Below are positions 37,518-44,938 of a stretch of 46,128 nt of DNA, piece after piece. Position 1 is the stretch's first letter; each line of letters starts with the position of its first letter. The notes under the pieces are model-generated. The model was given only the letters and a program-made list of their open reading frames with translations, searched no databases and had not been told where the DNA came from. The stretch is from Treponema sp. (GTDB lineage Bacteria > Spirochaetota > Spirochaetia > Treponematales > Breznakiellaceae): the NCBI GenBank assembly GCA_031256035.1, contig JAIRRJ010000010.1:1-46128 (forward strand), given 5' to 3'. Both the position numbers and the translations under genes were made by a program.

Positions 37518-38381
37518 TTACATCGCCGCACGGCGTTCCCTTACCACCGCAAGCCTTTTTTCAAGTTCAGCCGCCTGTGCGCCGTCAATAAGGTTTTTCA
37601 GCGCGCCAAGGCTTTCTTCAAACTGATCAATCCGTTGAAGAAGCGCCGTCCGGTTTTCGATAAAGAGTTCTGTCCACATGGGGACATTCAACATGGCAAT
37701 ACGGGTCAAATCCTCAAAACTGCCGCCGCCGAACCGGGTGATCGCGGTATCGGCTTCACAATCGATCAACGCCGATGCAATCACATGGCAAAGCTGGCTT
37801 GTAAAAGCGATCTTGCGGTCGTGTTCTGCGGGGCTGACTTCGGTGATGCGTCCAAATCCCATACGAAGAATAAGCTGTTTAAGAAATTCAAGATTCTCAC
37901 GCTTGTTGCGGGGAAGAGGCGTAAGGATATAATTTTTCCCGCAGAAATCGCAAAGCCCGCAGTTGGCAAAACCGCTTTTTTCCGCGCCTGCCATTGGGTG
38001 GCCGGGAATAAAATCCGCATCTTCCCTGAATTTTTCAGCAGCTTCGGCAATCCTTGCCTTGGTTCCGGCAATGTCGGTTACAATGCTGCCCGGCTTAAAA
38101 GCGCTTTCCCATTTGTCAATAAAGTTTAACGCTGCCGAAGGGTTAAGGCAGAGGAAAACCAAATCGCATGATGAAAGCATCTCCCCCGCCCTGCCCGCTT
38201 CCCAGCCGCGGCCGATAACGCCTTCTTTTTGCGCGTAACTCAGTGTTTCGCCGTTCATGTCGCAGGAAAAAAGCCGCTCCTGCAAAACACCGCACCGGTT
38301 TCTAAGAGCATGAGCAATCGCGCCGCCCATAAGCCCAAGACCTACAATGCCGACATTACATTCTTCAACAGGCTTGTTCAC
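37518..38381 (-). CDS. tyrA: prephenate dehydrogenase
   Basis: 287 residues. An N-terminal Rossmann motif (VGIVGLGLMGGAIAHALR), SCDLVFLCLNP, DIAGTKARI, GHPMAGAEKSGF and SPAEHDRKIAFTSQLCH are the conserved parts of prephenate dehydrogenases. It oxidises prephenate to 4-hydroxyphenylpyruvate for tyrosine synthesis with NAD(P). No chorismate mutase or ACT domain is fused. The start is GTG directly after the aroF stop codon, so the two aromatic genes form an operon. Confidence 0.93.
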   Translation of the reverse strand: MNKPVEECNVGIVGLGLMGGAIAHALRNRCGVLQERLFSCDMNGETLSYAQKEGVIGRGWEAGRAGEMLSSCDLVFLCLNPSAALNFIDKWESAFKPGSIVTDIAGTKARIAEAAEKFREDADFIPGHPMAGAEKSGFANCGLCDFCGKNYILTPLPRNKRENLEFLKQLILRMGFGRITEVSPAEHDRKIAFTSQLCHVIASALIDCEADTAITRFGGGSFEDLTRIAMLNVPMWTELFIENRTALLQRIDQFEESLGALKNLIDGAQAAELEKRLAVVRERRAAM

Positions 38382-39404
38382 TTAAATTGTCTTTCCTTCG
38401 ATTGCGGCGTACTTTCGCAGAGTATTCATCAGCTCAGAAAATGAATCCGGCGTAAGCGACTGTTCTCCGTCACAGAGGGCGTGTTCGGGATCATTGTGAA
38501 CTTCTACAATGATGCCGTCCGCTCCTGCGGCAATGGCGGCTTTTGACATGGCAGGAACCATCGCGGCGATGCCGGTTGCGTGGCTTGGATCAACAATGAC
38601 AGGCAGATGCGTCTTTTTCTTGAGCGCCGGAATAATCGCAAGGTCAAGCGTGTTTCTGGTAAAAGAATCAAAGCTGCGAATTCCGCGCTCGCACAGAACA
38701 ATCCGGTCGTTGCCGCCCGCCATGACATACTCGGCTGCCATGAGCAGCTCAGTCATGGTAGAAGCCAGCCCACGTTTAAGCAGTACCGGCTTGCGGCTAT
38801 GCCCCAGCTCTTTCAGCAGGTTGAAATTCTGCATGTTACGCGCACCAACCTGAATCACATCGACATCCTCAAACAATTCAAGCTGGCTGATCTCCATAAG
38901 CTCGGTAACAATCGGAAGCCCGGTTTCTTTTTTCGCTTCCACAAGAAGATCGAGACCGGCGCAGCCCATCCCCTGAAAACTGTAAGGGCTGGTGCGCGGC
39001 TTAAAAGCCCCGCCCCGCAGAAACGCCGCCCCCGCTTTTTTTACCGCCGAAGCGACCAGCACGATCTGTTCCCGGCTCTCCACAGAACATGGCCCCGCTA
39101 TGACACCAAAAGCGCCGCCGCCGATCATCGCCCTTTTGCCCGTTGTCGGCAAATCAAGAACAGTATCCGCAGGATGGAAAAGGCGGTTTGCTTTTTTGTA
39201 AGGTTCCTGTACACGGATCACTTTTTCAACCAGACGGTTGACCCGCAGCGCTTCATCATTAATCGCGGAAGTGTCCCCCACAAGGCCAAGAACGGTCTGC
39301 GATGCGCCGTGCGAAAAGTCGATCTTTACGCCCTGCTTTTCCAGCTCCGCGGCGAACTTTTTTATCTCTTCCCGGCTAACGCCGGGCTTCATGGCTATTA
39401 TCAT
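38382..39404 (-). CDS. aroF: 3-deoxy-7-phosphoheptulonate synthase (DAHP synthase, type I-beta)
   Basis: 340 residues. The first 80 form the ferredoxin-like regulatory domain of I-beta DAHP synthases (MIIAMKPGVSREEIKKFAAE). The barrel has GPCSVESREQIV, RGGAFKPRTSPYSFQGMG, LLKRGLASTMTELLMAAEY, CERGIRSFD and PVIVDPSHATG, the ligands for phosphoenolpyruvate, erythrose-4-phosphate and metal. It starts the shikimate pathway and is coupled to tyrA. No Shine-Dalgarno site is seen. TTGAAA-17-AATGCT-6-ATG could be a weak leaderless-type promoter, and an attenuator hairpin is not evident. Confidence 0.95.
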   Translation of the reverse strand: MIIAMKPGVSREEIKKFAAELEKQGVKIDFSHGASQTVLGLVGDTSAINDEALRVNRLVEKVIRVQEPYKKANRLFHPADTVLDLPTTGKRAMIGGGAFGVIAGPCSVESREQIVLVASAVKKAGAAFLRGGAFKPRTSPYSFQGMGCAGLDLLVEAKKETGLPIVTELMEISQLELFEDVDVIQVGARNMQNFNLLKELGHSRKPVLLKRGLASTMTELLMAAEYVMAGGNDRIVLCERGIRSFDSFTRNTLDLAIIPALKKKTHLPVIVDPSHATGIAAMVPAMSKAAIAAGADGIIVEVHNDPEHALCDGEQSLTPDSFSELMNTLRKYAAIEGKTI

Positions 39405-39520
39405 TTTTTGAGCATTGCCTGTTTTTCAGGTTTTTTCAAGATACTTTGTTCTGCTTCTCCATGCGCCATTGAAACCAATCAGCTTTTACATTATTAGGAG
39501 AATTGTATGAAAACTATTTA

Positions 39521-41425
39521 TCAAGCAGACACAAACACCGCTTCACCCCTGGAAATGTTCACCGATTTCAAAATCAGTTTAATGTTTTCGTTGGGTGAAA
39601 CGTCTTTTTGCAGGGGGACTTGGGTTTCCAGGGCAAGGGCGGGAATGATAACAGCCCAGCGGCTGCCTTTTTTTTCCAGAGCGACTGCGTCCCATACTGA
39701 ATCTTTTTTGCTGCAAAGATAAACCATTGTCCAGTGATTGCGGGAAGCGCGTTCAGCCTGAGTAACGGCGGCGGCGGCAGCTTCGCCGGCGCCCAACCGC
39801 GCCGATACTTCGTCTGCGGCAAGTGGTTTGCCGCCTCTCAAAAAGGCGCGGATTTGCAGATGCGCCAAAAGATCGGTGTAACGGCGCAGCGGGCTGGTAA
39901 CCTGTGTGTATGTTTCAAGACCGAGACCCCAATGCCGCCCCGGTTTTGTAGAAATGGTTCTTGGCCTCATGCAGCGGCGAAGCTGGTAGGAACCTGCCAT
40001 GCCGGACGGGACATCGCCCTGCATCTCAACCTCCTGGCTGATGTACGGAAAGATTATGCCGTTTCCGGCTGCCCACGAACCTGAGCCTTCTCCGGCGATA
40101 AGCATACACTCCCTCACTAGGGAAACTGAGCGGTAAGGGATGATTGGAGTGATCACTGGCTTTCCGTCTTCCATGCCGATATGAACTTCGGGCAGATCGA
40201 TGCTTACCGCGCCCGCGGCAAGGCGGCGTTTTAAATTCCGCTCCGCAAGATCGTATAATGCGCGTAACGCAGCGACTTCTGTAGAATCTGTACCGCTGTC
40301 AACACCGCTGCTTGCTGCGCTCATCAGCCTGTCGGCGGCTTCGTAGGTTAAGCGGCACACTTTTACCACAGAAGGAAAAATATCCGTATCAATAATTTCG
40401 CCGTTTGCGTCAAGCGTCATTTTATATGTCAAGGCGGATGATTTGTCAGAAAGCCCAAGCGCAAACAGCGGCAGGGCAGCATCGGCCAGCATCCTGATGG
40501 TATCCTCAGGAATATAAAGAGTAGCTCCCCGGTCGCGCGCTTCTTTTTCGGCGGGACTATCGAAAGTAATTGAAGCTGCCGGATCTGAAACATGTACATA
40601 AAGATTGATTCTGCCCTCTTCGGCGTGTTCTATCGAAACAGCATCGTCAGGATCGCTGGACCAGGGGCTGTCGATTGCAAAGGCCGCAAGGCTGGTAAGG
40701 TCGCGGCGGTCTTCCGCAGACGGCGGCCGGAGGTTATCGCTTACATGGGTCAAGGGGATGCCGAAGCGTACAGGATGGGGATTAACTTCTGTCTTCCAGA
40801 AACCGGTATTAAGAAGCAAAGCGTGCGCGTCTTCGGGGCCTTCGGTCAGCCCCAAATCCCTCATGGTGCGACTCTTTGCGGATTTACCGAAGGCAAGCGC
40901 TTCCACATCCTGCAAAAAACGGGCATCGTCCGGCAGCAGATGATTTTTAGAAGGATTTTTATAACAGGCTTTTAACCGTTCCAGAAAAGAAGAACGCTCA
41001 CCTGATTCCCTTTGTTTTTCTCCACGCTTTGTTTCCTCGGCAGTTACTTCGTCTTTGCCCCGTGGTACGATTGCATCAACACCGCCTGAAAAATAAAGAC
41101 CGTCCTGCAGCAAACAGAATGCCGCATAAGCTGAGATTTGAGTATACTCGCCAAAAATAAGCGAAGCTAAATCTTTCAGGGAAACCGGCGCGCCGTCTTC
41201 ATCCAATAGCAATTCCCATGTTTCACGGACAGCGGTGGCAGCAATATCAGAGGTGGCAATCCCGTTGAAATTTTTCACCGGTCCAGGATGAAGCAGCTCA
41301 ATATCCTTTTCCCGAACCTTGAGCTGCTCTCCGTTTTGAAGAACGATGGAATATTTCCCGTCAGGACATTCCTTCACCAGCGCCGGTTTGTTTTTATACG
41401 CAACCAACGCATCTTCCTTTATCAT
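39521..41425 (-). CDS. rnb: RNase II/R-family exoribonuclease
   Basis: 634 residues. The RNB catalytic signature is AIDSPWSSDPDDAVSIE near residue 255, where the aspartates bind magnesium, followed by YVHVSDPAASI, ARDRGATLYIPEDTI and the C-terminal YTQVTSPLRRYTDLLAHLQ. It degrades RNA 3' to 5'. Length and the single-domain N-terminus are closer to the short RNase II-like proteins of cyanobacteria and spirochaetes than to RNase R (no S1 domain evident at the C-terminus). It starts 15 nt after the sigma-factor stop, without a Shine-Dalgarno site; TATAAT lies 7 nt before the ATG. Confidence 0.92.
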   Translation of the reverse strand: MIKEDALVAYKNKPALVKECPDGKYSIVLQNGEQLKVREKDIELLHPGPVKNFNGIATSDIAATAVRETWELLLDEDGAPVSLKDLASLIFGEYTQISAYAAFCLLQDGLYFSGGVDAIVPRGKDEVTAEETKRGEKQRESGERSSFLERLKACYKNPSKNHLLPDDARFLQDVEALAFGKSAKSRTMRDLGLTEGPEDAHALLLNTGFWKTEVNPHPVRFGIPLTHVSDNLRPPSAEDRRDLTSLAAFAIDSPWSSDPDDAVSIEHAEEGRINLYVHVSDPAASITFDSPAEKEARDRGATLYIPEDTIRMLADAALPLFALGLSDKSSALTYKMTLDANGEIIDTDIFPSVVKVCRLTYEAADRLMSAASSGVDSGTDSTEVAALRALYDLAERNLKRRLAAGAVSIDLPEVHIGMEDGKPVITPIIPYRSVSLVRECMLIAGEGSGSWAAGNGIIFPYISQEVEMQGDVPSGMAGSYQLRRCMRPRTISTKPGRHWGLGLETYTQVTSPLRRYTDLLAHLQIRAFLRGGKPLAADEVSARLGAGEAAAAAVTQAERASRNHWTMVYLCSKKDSVWDAVALEKKGSRWAVIIPALALETQVPLQKDVSPNENIKLILKSVNISRGEAVFVSA

Positions 41426-41440
41426 TATGTGTATTATAAT

Positions 41441-42292
41441 CTATATGGCTTCAACGTATACACATTCCTTCAGCTCATTTACGTGCTTACGAATCTTTTT
41501 CAACGCCCTAAGCTCAATCTGGCGGACTGTCTCCGGCGATATATCAAGCTTGTCTCCGATTTCCCTCAATGTGTAGCGCTCGCATCCGTTTAATTGATAA
41601 CGGTAATTGAGAATCCGCTTTTCCCGTTCTTTCAGTTTGTTCAAAACACGAAGCGTACCATCCCGGGAAAATTGCTTAAGCAGATTCCGCTCCGGGCTGT
41701 AGGTATAATCTTCATGGACATCCATGCTTCCACCGGATTCATCGTCCTTGCTGGCCGGTTCAAGCGACAGCGGCCCTGAAGTTAAGTTGATAATAAAATC
41801 GACATCCTGAACAGAAATCCCAAGTTCTTCGGCAATATCAGCATTGTTTGGCTGATGCATCAGGGTTTGGCAGAGGACATTGTAAGTTCTGTGTATCTTG
41901 CGAAGGGCCTCTTCTTTCCGAAGCGGCAGGCGGACAACCCTGCGTTTATTTGAGATATACCGGCTGATAAATTGCCGTATCCACCAGCTTGCATAGGTGC
42001 AAAAACGGACATTTTTCCGGTAATCATATTTTTCTGCGGCATGGATAAGGCCTAAATTCCCTTCCTGAATCATGTCCATTAAAGGGATACCCTGCGATTT
42101 AAACACTCCGGCGATTTTTACTACCAAACGTAAATTGGAATTAATCAGCTTATGCAAAGCACGGATATTTCCGTCCTGAACCTGTTTGGATAATATAAGT
42201 TCTTCTTCGAATGTCAAAAGGGGGAAACCCTTTATCTGCTTAAAATAGGTTTCAAGCAGTTCATCCCCGAATTTATACGCCTTTTTTTCCAT
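41441..42292 (-). CDS. rpoS: RNA polymerase sigma factor, sigma70 family (RpoS/group 2-like)
   Basis: 283 residues. There is no region 1.1. Region 1.2 (DELLETYFKQIKGFPLLTFEEE) and region 2 (NLRLVVKIAGVFKSQGIPLMDMIQEGNLGLIHA, FCTYASWWIRQFI) are followed by region 3 (NNADIAEELGISVQDVDFI) and region 4 with its helix-turn-helix (YTLREIGDKLDISPETVRQI). The size and missing 1.1 point to an alternative, RpoS-like factor rather than the housekeeping one. A strong GGAGG site precedes the ATG. A sigma54 promoter at 42336-42352 drives it, implying control by an NtrC-type activator. The rpoS symbol is by analogy, not proven orthology. Confidence 0.85.
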   Translation of the reverse strand: MEKKAYKFGDELLETYFKQIKGFPLLTFEEELILSKQVQDGNIRALHKLINSNLRLVVKIAGVFKSQGIPLMDMIQEGNLGLIHAAEKYDYRKNVRFCTYASWWIRQFISRYISNKRRVVRLPLRKEEALRKIHRTYNVLCQTLMHQPNNADIAEELGISVQDVDFIINLTSGPLSLEPASKDDESGGSMDVHEDYTYSPERNLLKQFSRDGTLRVLNKLKEREKRILNYRYQLNGCERYTLREIGDKLDISPETVRQIELRALKKIRKHVNELKECVYVEAI

Positions 42293-42335
42293 GCTTTACC
42301 TCCGGGCATTTCCTTCAAAATGCCGTACATTACAT

Positions 42336-42352
42336 AGCAAAATATGTGCCAA
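42336..42352 (-). promoter_or_regulatory. sigma54 (RpoN) promoter of the sigma-factor gene
   Basis: Minus strand TTGGCAC (42352-42346), ATATT and TTGCT (42340-42336): the invariant GG (-24) and GC (-12) are exactly 10 nt apart and nearly every consensus base matches. Transcription would start near 42325, giving a leader of about 33 nt that contains the GGAGG ribosome binding site. Confidence 0.8.
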
Positions 42353-42378
42353 GTTTGTAAAAACATGATGAAAAAGCT

Positions 42379-42405
42379 GTAATTCCTTACTACATAAGGA
42401 ATTAC
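42379..42405. promoter_or_regulatory. perfect 11-bp palindrome upstream of the sigma54 promoter
   Basis: GTAATTCCTTA (42379-42389), CTACA, TAAGGAATTAC (42395-42405). It lies about 55-80 bp upstream of the predicted sigma54 start site, a fitting place for an activator or repressor dimer. As RNA it would be a stable hairpin in the opposite direction, upstream of the gene at 42519. Confidence 0.55.
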
Positions 42406-42518
42406 GCAAGCCCGGTTTTTATATGGAAGTTCAAATGCGAACCCTACTGTATCATTTTTCATACATTTATCGTTTTGTGGTGTATGGAAAATATAACGTT
42501 TATATGCTAGGTTGAGCC

Positions 42519-42962
42519 ATGGAATATGGTATTTCCGCCCGGGAAAAAAAGGGGGATATTCACTATTTTGTAAACTGGTCTCCCCTTGCCCTTGCCGACA
42601 GATGGGAAATCAACGCCAAAGTCCCCTCGGTTGCCGGTATTTTTGAAATGTACTGGATGGACGATCACAAACATTTGAGGATGTTTAATCTGGGGCAGAC
42701 CCATTACGGCGGGCTGCGAAGCGAACTGCGCCGCCTCACCGATCCCGATTTATGCGAGGATGTAAAAAAAAGGAATATACTTGAAGAAAAGGAAATCTGG
42801 TACCGTTATGTTCCGTGCAATTCGGCGGACATCATGACCGATGTAATCTGGTTTTTTATGTCAACATATTTTCCTGAAAATCCCGGCGTAAAAGATTCGG
42901 GACGATACCGGAAAATTTACCTGACAGAATCCGAGCCTGACAAATTGATATGGGTACCGTGA
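42519..42962 (+). CDS. conserved-looking hypothetical protein, 147 residues
   Basis: I do not recognise a named domain. The protein (opening EYGISAREKKGDIHYFVNW) has an alternating hydrophobic and charged pattern suggesting a mixed alpha/beta fold, with no signal peptide or membrane helix; FEMYWMDDHKHLRMFNLGQT and YRYVPCNSADIMTDVIWFF stand out. It ends 6 nt before the YrdC-like gene and the two are likely co-transcribed. The ribosome binding site is weak. It is divergent from the sigma-factor gene, sharing the 226-bp control region. Confidence 0.75.
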   Translation: MEYGISAREKKGDIHYFVNWSPLALADRWEINAKVPSVAGIFEMYWMDDHKHLRMFNLGQTHYGGLRSELRRLTDPDLCEDVKKRNILEEKEIWYRYVPCNSADIMTDVIWFFMSTYFPENPGVKDSGRYRKIYLTESEPDKLIWVP

Positions 42963-42968
42963 GTCATC

Positions 42969-43634
42969 GTGACAGAGTATATAGTTGCAACTAACATTGA
43001 CGACAGAGTCCTGACCCGTACCGCGCGGATGCTTGAGGGTGGAGCGTTAGTTGCCATGCCAACGGACACAAGCTGGAGCATTGCCTGTTCGCTTAAATCA
43101 GTTGAAGGAATAAAGAAACTAAGAAAAATATCAGGGGAGAGGGACGAACGGCATTTTACCCTCCTGTGTTCCGGCATTTCCCAGTTCGGGGAAGTATGCA
43201 GCCTCAACAACAGCCGCTTCCGGCTGATAAAACGCCTTTCGCCGGGACCTTATGTGTTTATATTAAAAACCCTTTCAGGAACAGAAAAATTTCTGGATAT
43301 CCGCCGCCGCGAAGCGGGAGTGCGCATACCTGATTATCCCGTTCCCATCCGCCTGATAGAAACTCTGGGACACCCGCTTTATTCGATAACCGCAAAAAAA
43401 AGCATGCTCGGCGGCGAATGGGAGACACTCAATGCCGAGGAAGCCGATACTGAACTGCCGCCAATCCCCGAAGATGAACTGTTTGAAAGCGGCTGGGAAC
43501 TTGAGAACATCGACGGAGTGGATTTAATTTTAGACAGCGGCGAAGAGCGAGAACGTATTTTTTCTACCATTCTGGATCTGTGCGGAGATGAGATAAAACT
43601 GCTGCGGCAGGGAGCCGGCCCCTGGCCTGTGTGA
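42969..43634 (+). CDS. yciO: YciO/YrdC-family protein
   Basis: 221 residues from a GTG at 42969. The YrdC fold is seen in ARMLEGGALVAMPTDTSWSIAC, SVEGIKKLRKISGERDERHF and LSPGPYVFILK, and then GVRIPDYPVPIRLIETLG. YciO proteins resemble threonylcarbamoyl-AMP synthase and bind RNA/nucleotides, but usually do not replace it. A full Sua5 is present at 18138, so this is likely the YciO branch. The acidic C-terminal part (ADTELPPIPEDELFES) matches YciO-type sequences. It follows the 147-residue hypothetical by 6 nt. Confidence 0.85.
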   Translation: MTEYIVATNIDDRVLTRTARMLEGGALVAMPTDTSWSIACSLKSVEGIKKLRKISGERDERHFTLLCSGISQFGEVCSLNNSRFRLIKRLSPGPYVFILKTLSGTEKFLDIRRREAGVRIPDYPVPIRLIETLGHPLYSITAKKSMLGGEWETLNAEEADTELPPIPEDELFESGWELENIDGVDLILDSGEERERIFSTILDLCGDEIKLLRQGAGPWPV

Positions 43635-43659
43635 AGAATTAAATTCAGGCTTCTTTCCG

Positions 43660-43688
43660 TTGAAATATCACGTCATATCTGATAAAAT
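43660..43688 (+). promoter_or_regulatory. sigma70-type promoter of the potassium channel gene
   Basis: TTGAAA (43660-43665), 17-nt spacer and TAAAAT (43683-43688). The start would be near 43695, giving a leader of 37-70 nt depending on the start codon used. A 6-bp inverted repeat (TCATAT/ATATGA) overlaps the -10. Confidence 0.5.
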
Positions 43689-43746
43689 ATGAGTTAGATG
43701 TACCTATTTTGATTCATCATAATCATTTTGTGTGAGGACTGATAAT

Positions 43747-44826
43747 TTGCTGAATAACAGCTACATGAACAAGGCAACCTATGTGGGCATAGTGATCGGT
43801 AATCTGATGATCATTCTGCTTTCTCTGGATTCGTGTTATGTGGCAGCAGCGCGCTTGATTGAGACTGTTCTGTGGGTGTGCCTGACATTTTTCACTTTTG
43901 AATGGGCAATGCACATCCTGCACGCCATCCGCAAAAAATGTACATTGGTCTACCTCTTTTCCACCAAAGGGATCGTGGATGCCATCTCTGTTCTCGCGAT
44001 ACCTGTCGCCTTGATTGCTGGCTTAAATTCCCGGACAGCCTGGCTGCTCGCAGTGTTTTGGACTGTCAAAGTCATCTCCAGATTCAACGGATTGAAGAAA
44101 TTGCGCCGTGTACTTGTGATGGAAGCCGGTCCGCTGCTCAGCGTACTGGTAATGTTTCTTCTGGTGCTTTTCCTAAGTTCAGCTGTACTCTATGTTTTAG
44201 AACGTGATGCACAGCCGGATGCATTCGGTAGTTTACCGGCTGCCATGTGGTGGGCGGTTGCAACCTTGACCACCACCGGATACGGCGATGTGGTGCCGGT
44301 AACCCAACTTGGGCGGATTGTTGCAGGGTTCGTGATGATTTGCGGACTTGCTGTGTTTGGACTGTGGACTGGCATTCTTGCAACCGCTTTCGCTTCTGAG
44401 CTGCGGCGCGAAAGTTTCCTGAAAACCTGGGAGACTGTCAGCAAGGTGCCATTTTTTGCTGATTTAGGCCCTACGGTGATTGCCGATGTCACACAAATGC
44501 TGCGCATTCTCGAACTGCCTCCGCACGCCATGGTATTCCGCCAAGGTGAGCCTGCCGACAGTATGTATTTCATCACTTCCGGTGAAGTGGAGGTAGAACT
44601 GCCCGGCAAGAAAATACTACTCGGTGAAGGCGCATTCTTTGGCGAGATGGCACTGCTTGGTAATCAGGTACGCTCTGCCAATATCGCGACCACAAAATTC
44701 TCCAAACTGCTGGTGTTAGACCTCGCCGACTTCCGTCTGCTCATGGCACGCAACCCTGATCTCTCCCAAACCATCGATGCGGAGGCTAAGCGGCGTATGC
44801 AGGAAAATCTGGAAAGATGGCGGTAA
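43747..44826 (+). CDS. MlotiK1-like cyclic-nucleotide-gated potassium channel
   Basis: About 359 residues. Six membrane segments, the last part forming the pore with selectivity filter TLTTTGYGD, are followed by a cyclic-nucleotide-binding domain (residues about 230-355) with the phosphate-binding cassette FFGEMALLGNQVRSA, including its Arg. The stretch ERDAQPDAFGSLPAAMWWAV is almost the same as in MlotiK1 of Mesorhizobium as I remember it, and length and layout agree. It should pass K+ under control of cAMP or cGMP. Start is uncertain: TTG 43747 has AGGA 8 nt upstream; GTG 43732 and ATG 43765 have no such site. It is a plausible transferred gene and has its own promoter. Confidence 0.9.
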   Translation: MLNNSYMNKATYVGIVIGNLMIILLSLDSCYVAAARLIETVLWVCLTFFTFEWAMHILHAIRKKCTLVYLFSTKGIVDAISVLAIPVALIAGLNSRTAWLLAVFWTVKVISRFNGLKKLRRVLVMEAGPLLSVLVMFLLVLFLSSAVLYVLERDAQPDAFGSLPAAMWWAVATLTTTGYGDVVPVTQLGRIVAGFVMICGLAVFGLWTGILATAFASELRRESFLKTWETVSKVPFFADLGPTVIADVTQMLRILELPPHAMVFRQGEPADSMYFITSGEVEVELPGKKILLGEGAFFGEMALLGNQVRSANIATTKFSKLLVLDLADFRLLMARNPDLSQTIDAEAKRRMQENLERWR

Positions 44827-44920
44827 TTCCTGCATCGCTTCGGTAATGACGCCATTGCAAGCCTTCTTAAAAAATCTGACAATGCCTCAGACCATTTCCG
44901 GGGTCTTTAACAATCTCATG

Positions 44921-44929
44921 TGCTATAAT
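44921..44929 (+). promoter_or_regulatory. extended -10 promoter before the cardiolipin synthase gene
   Basis: TGCTATAAT ends 9 nt before the ATG at 44939. No good -35 is seen, and no Shine-Dalgarno site fits in the gap. The transcript would have a leader of only about 3 nt. Confidence 0.45.
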
Positions 44930-44938
44930 TAAATTCAG

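Noticed and set aside
38580..39497. 305-codon plus-strand frame opposite aroF
   Set aside because: Fully antisense to the DAHP synthase barrel; composition is that of a mirrored reading frame.
39507..39722. 71-codon plus-strand frame with a good Shine-Dalgarno site
   Set aside because: Not called as a gene because nearly all of it is antisense to conserved rnb coding sequence and the product resembles nothing; kept only as a low-interest finding.
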